From positions 1-64,000 of the forward strand of contig NZ_BDGT01000019.1 in assembly GCF_001748285.1 (NCBI RefSeq): a stretch of 64,000 bases of DNA, written 5' to 3'. Position 1 is the stretch's first letter. Every line of letters starts with the position of its first letter. A program made the translations under genes and the position numbers. The stretch is from Thermogemmatispora onikobensis. GTDB taxonomy: Bacteria > Chloroflexota > Ktedonobacteria > Ktedonobacterales > Ktedonobacteraceae. Below the pieces are notes generated by a model, which saw nothing but the letters and a program-made list of their open reading frames with translations, ran no database searches and was not told where the DNA came from. This document shows positions 53,771 to 62,739 of the stretch, one piece after another.

Positions 53771-53815
53771 CTGAGCGAGCCAGGGCAATGATGCCACTAT
53801 GACCAAGGAGGCCCC

Positions 53816-54700
53816 ATGCAGACAGGTTCGCAGCACGTGCGTCCTCTGACCTCCTGCGATCTCGCCCACGTTCAGAAGCTCCTGCTGTTCTCAGACTACG
53901 TCTACCAGCGCTTCACAGCCCCGGAGCTACCGCTCCTCCTGGAGCACTACCCCGCCTGCGGTCTCTTCCACGACGAGCAGCTGGAGAGCTTCCTGCTCTT
54001 GCAGGCTGTGAATCCGCCCGTGGCCTGGATCGGCGGCTTCGGCGTGAGCTGGAGCGAACATCGGCGCGCCTTCGAACACCTTGACCGCTTGCTGGCCTAT
54101 CTGCAACCCGGCCTGCAGGCGCGCGGCGTCACGCAGCTCTATTATTCGGGCAACGACCTGGATCAAGATTGGCTGCGCACACCGCTGCTGAGGCGTGGCT
54201 TTGAGCTGCATGCTCTTCTCTACGCCTACGATAAATTCGACTATCGCGTCCCCACCTCCGGCAACCAGGAGATTACCGTGCGCAGCGTGCGCAGCAGCGA
54301 CTTCGAGGCTCTTTGCGAGATCGAGCGGCTCTGCTTCGCCCCGCTCTGGCGCTACGATGCTCCGGCCTTCGCCGACATCGCCGCTACTCATCCCTACTTC
54401 GTCGTGGCGGAGCTGGCGGGGCAGATCGTCGGCTACCAGTTCAATACCGTCGATGAGGGCTATGGCTACCTGATCCGCATCGCCGTCCATCCGGCCTTCA
54501 ACGGACAGGGCATCGGCGCCCGCCTGATGGCCGAGGCGATCAGCTTCTTTGCCGGCGCGCACGTCCGTCGTATCATGCTCAATACCCAGGAGGATAACCA
54601 GCGGGCCCACCGCCTCTACGAGTGGTTCGGCTTCGTGCGGATGCCTCAGCGCGGCTTCATTCTGCGCAAAGAGTTGCCCGCCATGAACACCTCCTGCTGA
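53816..54700 (+). CDS. GNAT family N-acetyltransferase
   Basis: 294 aa with an AAGGAGG site 4 nt before the ATG. The C-terminal half (about 143-290) is the GNAT domain: ITVRSVRSSDFEALCEIERLCFAPLWRY, YFVVAELAGQIVGYQFN, GYLIRIAVHPAFNGQGIGARLMAEAISFF and MLNTQEDNQRAHRLYEWFGFVR. The acetyl-CoA loop is GQGIGA. The N-terminal half resembles a degenerate GNAT-like domain (PLTSCDLAHVQKLLLF...GFGVSW). It is 45 nt downstream of a deacetylase-family gene, as expected for one transcript. Confidence 0.88.
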   Translation: MQTGSQHVRPLTSCDLAHVQKLLLFSDYVYQRFTAPELPLLLEHYPACGLFHDEQLESFLLLQAVNPPVAWIGGFGVSWSEHRRAFEHLDRLLAYLQPGLQARGVTQLYYSGNDLDQDWLRTPLLRRGFELHALLYAYDKFDYRVPTSGNQEITVRSVRSSDFEALCEIERLCFAPLWRYDAPAFADIAATHPYFVVAELAGQIVGYQFNTVDEGYGYLIRIAVHPAFNGQGIGARLMAEAISFFAGAHVRRIMLNTQEDNQRAHRLYEWFGFVRMPQRGFILRKELPAMNTSC

Positions 54701-54888
54701 GACGATACCTCGCCTTACCCCTGGATGACGTAGGAGAGGAGCAGCAGCGAGCCGAAGAATGGAGAGAGGGAGCCTGGGGCGGCCTGCTGGTCGTGTCTGA
54801 GGCAGGACACGACCCAGGCCACTCGCCACCTCTCTTGCCCGGCTGGCGCGCAAGGAATGGTCCCAAGGCTGACCAGTCTCCTGATCAG

Positions 54889-56757
54889 TTAGAGGCTATA
54901 GACCCCCGTCAGGCGCATGACCTCCAACGGCTCGGAGCGATTCTTGACGGAGACCGTCCCAACATGATCGATCTGCACATGCTGGCGCACACGATGGAAG
55001 GTCGGCGCATTCAAGTAAATATTATTATCGTCGGCCCTGGACTGGAGGCGGGCCGCTACGTTGACGGTATCGCCGATGGCCGTATAGTTCTGAATGCGAC
55101 CGCGCGAGCCTATATTGCCCACGATCGCCAGGCCCGTATTGACCCCAATGCCGAACTTCACAGGCACCTCGTTGGGATGACGACGCGCATAGTCAAGAAT
55201 CGCCTGACGCATCTTCCAGGCCGCGCGCACCGCCCGCAGGGGATGATCGTCCTGTTCCAGCGGGGCATTGAAAATAGCCATCAGCTCATCGCCCCAGAAG
55301 GCCGTCAGCGTCCCCCCTTCATCCCAGATGGCTTCTACCATCAGATCCAGGTAGTTATTGAGGAGATTCATCATCTGCTCCGGCGGGAGCCGCTCGGCCA
55401 GACTGGTATATCCCCGGAGATCAGCGGAGACCACCGAGATCTCGCGGGTCTCCCCACCAAGCTTGAGCGAACGCGGGTCCTCGATCAGACGCTTCACCAC
55501 GCTGGGATGGACATAGCGCCCAAAGAGCGACTTGATCTCACGCGCCTCGGCCTGCGCACGCTTCAGATCGGTGCGGTCGTCAATGACAAGGGCGGTGCCA
55601 ATATGCTGGCCATGCTCATCGCGCAGGGCAGTCACATAGAAATTCATATTAACCCAGCCCAGCCCCGCAACCTCTCCCTCGAAAGCCACCGGCACGCGCG
55701 TCCCATGCTCATGGTGCAGCAACGCCTCCTGTAGCAGCTCAACCAGGCCCAGCTCCGGGAGCGCCCCGAGCACCTCGCGGTAATGCTTACCCAGCACCGC
55801 CCGCTGGTCCAACTTCAGAATCGCGCCCGCTGCCCGGTTGAAGGTCGTGATGATCCCCTGGGGGTCGGTGGTGATCACGCCGTTGGCAATCGAGGCAAAG
55901 ATGTTGTCCATGTACTGCTTATCTTCGTTGACCTGACGCAGGGTGCGCTGCAGGTCAGCGAAGAGGCGGGCATTGTCGATGGCAATGGCCGCCTGATGGC
56001 AGAAGGCAAAGAGCAGGTCGCGCTGCTGTGGGCCAAAAAGGTTGGCACTGATGCGGCTATCGACATAGACAGCTCCAATACAGCGGTCGCGTACTACCAG
56101 CGGCGCGCACATAATGGAGCGAATGCGGTTTTCAATGATACTGCGCTGATCCTTGAGATCCTGGTCTTCCTGAGCATCGCTCGTCAGGATCGGCTGGCGC
56201 GTCTGGACGACGCGATTGACCGTGCTCTGGCTGATGCCCAAGTTGAAGGCATCGCGCTCCAGGCTGCGGGCGTCCTTAGTACGTGCGATCTTAAACTCCA
56301 GCTCGCCCCGGGCATTGAGCAAGGCCAGGAAGCCCCGTTCAGCCCTCACAAAGCTGATCACCTGATCCATGACCAGGCGCAGCACCTCGTCGAACTCCAG
56401 CGTCGAGTTCAAGGTACGCGCGATTTCATAGAGCGTTTCCAACTCATGGCGCTCGCGCTTGAGGGCCGTAATACTGCTGCGCAGCTGCTCCTGCTCACGC
56501 TCTAGCGCTGCTGTCTCGTGGTGTTCCAGCCGTCGCTGGAGACTCAGCATGAGCTGGCTCAGGCGCGACAGCTCCAGATCAGCGCGGCGACTGACCATCA
56601 GGGTCTTACTAAGAAGCTGGACACGTGGATCGCTCAGATGACTGGCATAGGTTCCCTCAACAGCGCGCTCCAGCTCGTGTGTGTGCTCATGTAACTGGCC
56701 AGAAATACGCTTCAGGGTCTCGCTGAGCGAGTGCAGCTCCCCCAGGTCCGTCAACAC
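54889..56757 (-). CDS. GAF-PAS class III adenylate/guanylate cyclase
   Basis: 622 aa. Order: N-terminal coiled coil (about 1-110), GAF (about 115-275; ETLYEIARTLNSTLEFDEVLRLVM, ...IGAVYVDSR), PAS (about 285-400; NIFASIANGVITTDPQGIITTFNRAAGAIL), then the cyclase domain (about 430-610). The first metal Asp is in VVSADLRGYTSLAE, the second in AFWGDELMAIF, and the transition-state residues in GDTVNVAARL (Asn and Arg). Base-specifying residues cannot be fixed by eye. It has no membrane helix and so is likely soluble and regulated by a small ligand on GAF/PAS. Confidence 0.92.
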   Translation of the reverse strand: MLTDLGELHSLSETLKRISGQLHEHTHELERAVEGTYASHLSDPRVQLLSKTLMVSRRADLELSRLSQLMLSLQRRLEHHETAALEREQEQLRSSITALKRERHELETLYEIARTLNSTLEFDEVLRLVMDQVISFVRAERGFLALLNARGELEFKIARTKDARSLERDAFNLGISQSTVNRVVQTRQPILTSDAQEDQDLKDQRSIIENRIRSIMCAPLVVRDRCIGAVYVDSRISANLFGPQQRDLLFAFCHQAAIAIDNARLFADLQRTLRQVNEDKQYMDNIFASIANGVITTDPQGIITTFNRAAGAILKLDQRAVLGKHYREVLGALPELGLVELLQEALLHHEHGTRVPVAFEGEVAGLGWVNMNFYVTALRDEHGQHIGTALVIDDRTDLKRAQAEAREIKSLFGRYVHPSVVKRLIEDPRSLKLGGETREISVVSADLRGYTSLAERLPPEQMMNLLNNYLDLMVEAIWDEGGTLTAFWGDELMAIFNAPLEQDDHPLRAVRAAWKMRQAILDYARRHPNEVPVKFGIGVNTGLAIVGNIGSRGRIQNYTAIGDTVNVAARLQSRADDNNIYLNAPTFHRVRQHVQIDHVGTVSVKNRSEPLEVMRLTGVYSL

Positions 56758-56828
56758 TGTGCGTCCCTCCCTCCGAAGCAGCCAGAAGATGATGAAGATG
56801 AAGATGCCTCTCTTCGCAACGCAGCCTT

Positions 56829-56858
56829 ATTATAGCACAGGGGCAGAGCAGACAAAGA
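56829..56858 (-). promoter_or_regulatory. Promoter of the cyclase gene
   Basis: Minus-strand -10 TATAAT (56834-56829). The -35 is less clear (TTTGTC about 16 nt upstream). The start would fall near 56822, 65 nt before the ATG 56757. The rest of the 246-nt gap to the SDR gene has nothing recognised. Confidence 0.45.
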
Positions 56859-57003
56859 GTGACTATCAACCTGCTCCATGAGAGATACAGGGGAGACGGG
56901 ATAGACCAGCCAGAGCGAGGCCCAGGGCTCTAGCGCCGCCGCGCCTCGCTCCAGACCCAGAGGCATTCTGCGCTCGGTCGCTTGATGGCACAATCAATCT
57001 TGA

Positions 57004-57912
57004 CTAGAGGCCGTCCTTGCCTTTCTGAGCCAGGTAGCTGCGCAGCGAGAGGGGCCGGAAACCAAACTGGCGCTCGACAGCATCGAGGGCCGTGATATTG
57101 TCGAAGGTAAAGAGGGTCAGGGCAGCCCGCGTAATTGGGGGCTTGGGCAGCACCAACTCCATAGCCGTGGCCCCAATGCGAGCCATGAAGAGCGGTAAAG
57201 GCAAGGTGGGACGTCGTACCTGCAGCGTCTCCATCAACAGGTTGATGATTTGGGCAAACGTATAATACTCGGGTCCCCCGACGACAAAGGTCCGCTTGCG
57301 GCTGCCCGCCGGATCGTCTAGCAGGTGCAGAATGACGCTGACGACATCTTCGACATAGATCGGCTGGAAGCGCAGCGAGCCGCCGCCGATCAGGGGCACG
57401 ACTGGCGCGCTGTGGATCAGATCCGCCAGCCCTTTGAAGAAGGGCGCGCCTTTCCCAAAGAGGACGGAGGGCTGCACGATGCTCCATTCGAGGGCACTCT
57501 TTTTGAGGACCTCCTCGGCCAGGTAGCGCCCTTGCATGTAGCTGCCGGGCCGGTCTGGCCTGGTCCCCAGGCCGCTGAGTTCGATCATGCGCCGCACTCC
57601 AGCGGCCAGCGCGGCATTGACCAGGTTGGTGGTACCAGCGACGTTGGTTCCTTCATAGGTATTGCCCGCCGACTGCTTGCGATCGGCAGTCATAAAGGCC
57701 GCATGGATGACAGTGTCAACACCACGCAGGGCCGGCTCCAGCGAGGCCGGATACGTGGTCGCTCCTTCCACCAGCTCGATATGCTCCACTGGCAGGAGCT
57801 GAGCCGCGCGGCGACGATTGCGTACCAGACAGCGCGGTCGCTCGCCGCGCTCGACAAGCCGCTGCACCAGGTGCCTTCCAATAAAGCCAGTTGCACCGGT
57901 AATCAGGATCAT
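57004..57912 (-). CDS. NAD(P)-dependent SDR epimerase-like protein (NDUFA9-like)
   Basis: 302 aa from ATG 57912 (GAGAGAAG upstream); the frame opens to 57963. The Rossmann motif is MILITGATGFIGRHLVQRL. It belongs to the atypical SDR group, with VDTVIHAAFMTAD, a MIELSGLG... middle, the WSIVQPSVLFGKG pattern, and RFQPIYVEDVVSVI. The YxxxK active-site motif is not clearly present in the usual place; only YMQGRYLAEEVLKK is near it. NDUFA9-like SDRs bind NAD(P) but may not be enzymes. No partner genes are adjacent. Confidence 0.88.
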   Translation of the reverse strand: MILITGATGFIGRHLVQRLVERGERPRCLVRNRRRAAQLLPVEHIELVEGATTYPASLEPALRGVDTVIHAAFMTADRKQSAGNTYEGTNVAGTTNLVNAALAAGVRRMIELSGLGTRPDRPGSYMQGRYLAEEVLKKSALEWSIVQPSVLFGKGAPFFKGLADLIHSAPVVPLIGGGSLRFQPIYVEDVVSVILHLLDDPAGSRKRTFVVGGPEYYTFAQIINLLMETLQVRRPTLPLPLFMARIGATAMELVLPKPPITRAALTLFTFDNITALDAVERQFGFRPLSLRSYLAQKGKDGL

Positions 57913-58458
57913 AGCTTCTCTCCTCACTGCTGCCACCTCTGCGCTCTTGCAGCCGCTCTCCACTGGCTGCTAGCTGGCGCTGTGTGACAGACATGCTTTC
58001 TTCGCCAGCGATGGCGAGATCCCTTCAGAAAAGAAGACGTCACAGGAGCCTTCAACAGAGACCACCTCCTTCGAGGAGAGCGGAGCCAGGCTTGCCGACG
58101 ACTACTTCCCCAGAGCAGACAGGCCGCCGTATGACGCTGAACCCGGCAGACAAGCCAGCAGGAGCAATCAGAAGCCAGCCAGATCAGCCAAAACAAGCCT
58201 CGCCTGCCGCTGGCTGGCAGGCGAGACGAAATAGCTCACCCGTTCATCGGTCGCCTGGCCTGCCCCGGCTCGCGCGAATTACAGATTCGCCAGGGCAGCA
58301 GCATCCGATCAGGGAGAAGAGTCAGCAGCAGCCTTCTCCTTCCCTAACCCGGCCCTCGCCAGCCAGGTCCCGAGAACGACAATCTCTCACTAGCTAACGC
58401 TCCCCAGGATCGCCACCAGTAGAGCATCATCGACACCGCTCCTTGGACAAGCCTGCCG
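57913..58458. other. 546-nt intergenic region
   Basis: It holds two hairpins: the strong 58199-58225 stem (listed) and a weak GCGAAT/ATTCGC stem near 58275-58292. No gene with a credible start was found. Confidence 0.45.
58199..58225 (-). terminator. Strong stem-loop downstream of the XRE gene
   Basis: CTCGCCTGCC (58199-58208), 7-nt loop, GGCAGGCGAG (58216-58225). On the minus strand it is followed by GCTTGTTTTGG, so it can act as a terminator for leftward transcription from the XRE gene, 230 nt upstream. Confidence 0.55.
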
Positions 58459-58671
58459 CTATTTCGTGATATTGAGACCGTCCACATGTTCGACCTCAAT
58501 ACGCCGGCCTAGATGGCGCTCCAGCACCTTGAGAATTTTATTGACGGTGACACGTGTTGTCGGGCCACCGTGGCTAATGCGGGTGATCGTTGCTGGTGCA
58601 ATACCCGTCTCGCGGGCCAGCTCTGTCTTTCGGAGGGCTGCTTCAGCGATCAGGTCGTCCAGTGTTGGCAT
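58459..58671 (-). CDS. XRE-family helix-turn-helix regulator
   Basis: 70 aa from ATG 58671 with GGAGAGAGTGAG upstream; the frame opens to 58737. The HTH is KTELARETGIAPATITRISHG (about 16-36). The last third (VNKILKVLERHLGRRIEVEHVD) forms the short Cro/CI-type tail. It resembles a small antitoxin or a phage-like regulator, but no toxin partner was found next to it. The gene lies in an AT-rich island, suggesting foreign origin or simply a promoter region. Confidence 0.75.
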   Translation of the reverse strand: MPTLDDLIAEAALRKTELARETGIAPATITRISHGGPTTRVTVNKILKVLERHLGRRIEVEHVDGLNITK

Positions 58672-59012
58672 CTCACTCTCTCCTTCTCTCTCTTTATAGA
58701 GCAACATTATAATTATAGTATATAACACGAATAACACATTTTCTTAAGAAAGTCAATAAAGAGAAGCAGAGAGGGTTTTCATTATGGATATCTTTTGGCA
58801 GCAAAAGGGAAGCATGTCTTTACACTATATAGAACCGCCTGGCTTGAAGATTTAGGGGAAGGCAGAAGAGGAAATCCCAGGTGAATAGGAACAATGCCGT
58901 TGAACATAAGCACAGCAGTAACCAGGAGGGCTGGAGCGGGTTCGCGGGCAAGAGCGGTTCCCAGAGGTGGCCAGACGGGCCTGGGTAGAGGGAGAGCAGA
59001 CCTGGACCTCCC
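58672..59012 (-). promoter_or_regulatory. AT-rich upstream region of the XRE gene
   Basis: 341 nt, markedly AT-rich from 58680 to 58860. It contains two TATAAT-like boxes on the minus strand (58700-58720) and a perfect palindrome TTTCTTAAGAAA (58740-58751) upstream of them. The palindrome may be a self-regulatory operator. The rest has nothing recognised. Confidence 0.5.
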
Positions 59013-61421
59013 TCAGAGCAGGGTTTCGGCGGGCAGGTGGATACGCACCGCCACGCCCTCATCTGGGCCGCTCTTAATCGTCAGACTGCCGCCGGCAATA
59101 GCCAGGAGAGCGCTATGGGTCAGCAGGCCGCCGCCGGTACCGCTGGTAGTCGCGTCGGCGGCAGCGATCCCCACGCCATCATCAGCCACTATCACCTCCA
59201 GATCGGGATCACAGCGAGCCTGCAGCGTCAGGCGCAGGCGGCGATGGACATCGCTGCCGCGAGCATGGCGAGCGGCATTGCGCAGCGCCTCCTGCACAGC
59301 GGCAAAGATCAGCTCCGCAATGGCGGGCGGTGTTACCTCATCGATGTGTGTCGCTGTCTCTTCATCCACCTGCCAGCAGACCTCATCGAAGGCATCATGA
59401 AAATCCTGCTCCAGCATCGTCCGAATAGCCTGGACCAGCCCCTCGCGCTCCAGGCGATAAGGTGCACCGGGCGTCGTCGCGCGCATCAGGGCCGCCAACT
59501 GACGATGGGCGCTACTCACCAGCCCAACCGCCTCCTCGAGTGCCGCACGGGCCGCCTCCTGACCATCCTGGCGCGTCCCCATACGCAGCGTCTCCAGATG
59601 CAGGAGCGCCAGATGCATCTGAGGCAGAATCTCATCATGCAAAATTCGCCGCTGCTGAGCGCCCAGCAGCTTCACATCGACAATGCGCCGGCGTAGCAAA
59701 GCCGCGACGGCCTGCATCGCCTCATGATCGCCAATTGTATCGAGAATGCGCTGCCCACAGGCCTGGGCCAGATTCATATCCTCCTTAGTGAAGGTCCCAC
59801 CATCCTCGCGCGGCCCCAAAAAGAGGGTCGCCACCAGCCCGCGCTCATCGTAGAGAGGCATCACCCAGCAGACCAACGGCTCGCCGCTCACCAGGCGCAG
59901 GCGTAAGCGATAAGCCAGCGGCGTCCCGGCTCCACGCCCACCCGGGGGACGGCGCGGCACCAGCTTCACCAGGGCATCCGTCTCAGCGGAGGCCGTTCCT
60001 TCGCCGCGGCGCGGCAGCTCCGTTCCATTGAAGCGGGCATCAGCCGGCCAGCGATAGCTAAAGGTGCGGCGCATTGGGCCAGCCAGAATCACCAGGCGCG
60101 CGCAGCGCACCGCCAGGACACTCTGGCAGAGTGAGAAAAAGAGGTTCTCCAGCTCGTGCTCACTCTTCTCCGCGCTCGTATTCAGCCAGTGGCGCAGGCT
60201 CGTACTACTCAAAAAGCGGCCCAGCAAGGCAATATAGCGATCATGAGCCTGGTAGCTGCTCCAGGTAAAGAGAGCGTAGGCCACTGTCGCCAGGCAGGTA
60301 ATGCAGAGCAGCCCACCCAGACTACTATGCGTCAGCGAAACCAAAAGGGCGATGAAGAGCGCCACCGCCGTCGCCACAATGACGATGCCGCGCCACTGCT
60401 CAAAGAAGCCTCGTCGCGCCAGTGGGCGCTCAATCAAGATACCATGACGGACAATCGAGTAGCCGATGACCAAAATGATCAAAGCCACCACCAGGTTGGC
60501 GACCAGATCAAGCACGAGCAGGCCCGGGGGAATGGACCGTAAAGGTGGCACAGCCAGCAGCGGCGCCCCACGCCCCAGCCAGCGCAGCATTGACCACAGC
60601 CCGGCCAGGCCCAGGCCAATAGTCAGGGCCACCATCAGTAAAGCCGCCAGCAGCAAGGCCGGGCGCGCCAGGTGCCAGGAGAGCTGCGGCTCCTCTAACA
60701 ATTCTACCTCCGTAGGATCATCCCAGAAGGCTTCTAACAGGGCCCGCCGCAACGCAGGCCGGGCCCCCCCCCTCCTGCGCGCCCGCAAGCTCAGCCCCAC
60801 AGCCCGCCCGCCGGCCACCACCACCTGCTGAATACGACTGGAAGTAAACCAGGGGCCGATGGCGCAGAAGGCGACATAGACCAGAAACAGGAGCGGCAGC
60901 AGGAAGAGCGGCGAAATCCAGGCCCGCCCCACACTGGGAGGCGGCGCGCTATAGGCCAACAGCTGCAATGTTTCCACAAAGGTAAAGGTCCGGCGATTGA
61001 GCAACAATAGTAAGAGCAGCGCCGTCCCGAGAACGGCCCCTAGAGCCAGCAACCAGGGAATGCGCCGTCGCCAGCCAGCGTTGATCAGCGAGGCATAGTG
61101 CAGGCCGATAGCGAACCAGATATAGGGCACCCAGAGCGCCGGAAACCAGGCGGCCTGCCAGAGCAGATTGAGTAGAGGGCGCAGAGCCGGCTGATCCAGC
61201 GGCAGCGTAATCAGCAGGGCATGCACGAAGAAAAAGAGGGCACTCAGCGCCAGACCCACCACTCCCCAGAGCGTGATACGCGCCCGATGATCACCGTTCA
61301 GCCAGACCGTACTCGCCAGCCAGAGGAAGGTCACCAGATTAAAGATCGAGACCGCCAGCGTCAGCGTGCGCAGCAAGGTGACCGGAGCAAGCAGTGTCTC
61401 AAGAGCCATCATTTCCCTCAC
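59013..61421 (-). CDS. Membrane sensor histidine kinase, NarX/DegS-like
   Basis: 802 aa (ATGs at 61412 and 61409 are alternative starts). About nine membrane helices fill residues 1-400. A GAF-like cytosolic part (about 410-590; RLRLVSGEPLVCWVMPLYDERGLVATLFLG) follows. The His box is RILHDEILPQMHLALLHLE (HisKA_3-like, phospho-His in LHDE). The HATPase domain has AVQEALRNAARHARG and VADDGVGIA. Only 27 nt lie between it and the NarL-type regulator upstream. The signal could be a membrane or lipid cue; no extracellular sensor domain was found. Confidence 0.92.
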   Translation of the reverse strand: MREMMALETLLAPVTLLRTLTLAVSIFNLVTFLWLASTVWLNGDHRARITLWGVVGLALSALFFFVHALLITLPLDQPALRPLLNLLWQAAWFPALWVPYIWFAIGLHYASLINAGWRRRIPWLLALGAVLGTALLLLLLLNRRTFTFVETLQLLAYSAPPPSVGRAWISPLFLLPLLFLVYVAFCAIGPWFTSSRIQQVVVAGGRAVGLSLRARRRGGARPALRRALLEAFWDDPTEVELLEEPQLSWHLARPALLLAALLMVALTIGLGLAGLWSMLRWLGRGAPLLAVPPLRSIPPGLLVLDLVANLVVALIILVIGYSIVRHGILIERPLARRGFFEQWRGIVIVATAVALFIALLVSLTHSSLGGLLCITCLATVAYALFTWSSYQAHDRYIALLGRFLSSTSLRHWLNTSAEKSEHELENLFFSLCQSVLAVRCARLVILAGPMRRTFSYRWPADARFNGTELPRRGEGTASAETDALVKLVPRRPPGGRGAGTPLAYRLRLRLVSGEPLVCWVMPLYDERGLVATLFLGPREDGGTFTKEDMNLAQACGQRILDTIGDHEAMQAVAALLRRRIVDVKLLGAQQRRILHDEILPQMHLALLHLETLRMGTRQDGQEAARAALEEAVGLVSSAHRQLAALMRATTPGAPYRLEREGLVQAIRTMLEQDFHDAFDEVCWQVDEETATHIDEVTPPAIAELIFAAVQEALRNAARHARGSDVHRRLRLTLQARCDPDLEVIVADDGVGIAAADATTSGTGGGLLTHSALLAIAGGSLTIKSGPDEGVAVRIHLPAETLL

Positions 61422-61448
61422 AACAGGCAGATCGACTGAGCGGCCCGG

Positions 61449-62237
61449 CTAAGAAGAGGCCTCCTCTCCCTCGCTGGCATAGAAAGGCACCCACTCGCCC
61501 TTGCGATTCTGCACGTAGGCCACTCCCTGCTCATCCCAGATGATCATGCGATTGAGCGTGTAGATCAGCGTCGCGCGCGCGCGCGCCACCTTCTCATCAA
61601 CCGCTGACTCGCTCAAGCCCCAGGCGGCATAAATGCGTCCATTGGTGCGGCTCACCGCACGCTTATCGTGCAGATTCAGACGGGCCGCAATCTGCTCATT
61701 GGTCATGCCCTGGGCCAGCAGCTCGGCAACACGCAACTCGTTCGGCTCCAACAAGGCGCGCGGCGACTGCTCATCCAGACTGCGCACCTCCTGCACACGG
61801 TCCTCGATCTCGGGATCAACGAAGCTGCGACCACTGATAGCATCACGCAGCAGCGGCACCAGCATGCTCGGCAGCAGATAATTGCTTTTACGAACGTAAG
61901 CGTAGTGCGTTAGAATACCAGAAGCGCGAAACTCGCGATAATACTCATCGTCATCCTGAATCGAATAAAAGACCACCGGCATGCGGGGGCGCTCACGGCG
62001 AATAGCGACCGCCGCCGCCACGCCGCTCATCGCCTTGCGCCCCAGGGCAGGATCACGCAGCTGCACGTCCATGAGGATCACATCCATATCCAGCTCGCAG
62101 GCGCGCGCCACGGCCTCACGTCCCGTGGCGGCCTCACCAACCACCTGGACAGCCCCCGTCGCCTCAAGGCCCTCACGCAGGGCCTTGCGCAAGGGGCCGT
62201 GATCATCGACCAGCAGCAGCTTCATCGGAGCATCCAT
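61449..62237 (-). CDS. NarL/LuxR-family response regulator
   Basis: 262 aa; start ATG 62237 or ATG 62225 (the frame opens to 62288; RBS is weak). The receiver is MKLLLVDDHGPLRKALREGLEATG...VILMDVQLRDP (phospho-Asp in LMDV). It has a longer gap after the Asp than usual, with GRKAMSGVAAAVAIRRERPRMPVVFYS. The LuxR-type HTH (LEPNELRVAELLAQGMTNEQIAARLNLHDKRAVSRTNGRIYAAWG) is followed by an unusual C-terminal tail of ~60 residues (IIWDEQGVAYVQNRKGEWVPFYASE). It pairs with the downstream kinase. Confidence 0.9.
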   Translation of the reverse strand: MDAPMKLLLVDDHGPLRKALREGLEATGAVQVVGEAATGREAVARACELDMDVILMDVQLRDPALGRKAMSGVAAAVAIRRERPRMPVVFYSIQDDDEYYREFRASGILTHYAYVRKSNYLLPSMLVPLLRDAISGRSFVDPEIEDRVQEVRSLDEQSPRALLEPNELRVAELLAQGMTNEQIAARLNLHDKRAVSRTNGRIYAAWGLSESAVDEKVARARATLIYTLNRMIIWDEQGVAYVQNRKGEWVPFYASEGEEASS

Positions 62238-62739
62238 AGCCGGAACGGAAACAGCCCTCCTTTTGGTCCGTTGGGAGCACCAGAGCACAGAGCAACAGCA
62301 CCTTGCCGCTCGGATCAGGCACCATGCCAGGCCAAGGCCACACCTTTCCCTATCTTCCTGCAGACTAGAACGTTCCAGCCCGACGCCAGGGAACAGTGCG
62401 CGCCCTTATTATACACCGCTGCCGTCCTGAGAGAGCAGAACCTCCCAGAAGGCAGGTTAGATGAGGAAAGAAGCGGGCGCAGGAGGGCCAGAAAGCGGGC
62501 GGGCCGACAGCCGGGGGGTGCCCCTTCCTCGCAGGGAAATGCAACAGGCTGTCGGCCCACCTGCCAGCAGATGAGGCGTGGAGAGCGCACCCGCCACCAC
62601 CACCCTGTCTAGCTTCTCCTCAGCAGCTCAACAGAGGAGAAGCCAACGGAGCCAGAGGGGCAGAAGCTGAACGGACGTGGCAGCATCGCGTCAGCAACTG
62701 CCGCCCTTGATTGATCTGAGCGACCAATGTTCTCCAGTC
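62238..62739. other. 502-nt intergenic region upstream of the response regulator
   Basis: It contains a 12-bp perfect inverted repeat at 62501-62558 and a poorly defined promoter region for the regulator. An AT-rich stretch (62400-62415, TTATTATACACC) could be a promoter on the minus strand. No gene is supported. Confidence 0.45.
62501..62558. repeat. 12-bp perfect inverted repeat downstream of the GDSL gene
   Basis: GGGCCGACAGCC (62501-62512) and GGCTGTCGGCCC (62547-62558). The 34-nt loop holds another GGGG/CCCC hairpin. It is 182 nt downstream of the GDSL-hydrolase stop codon. No clear T-run follows. Confidence 0.7.
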
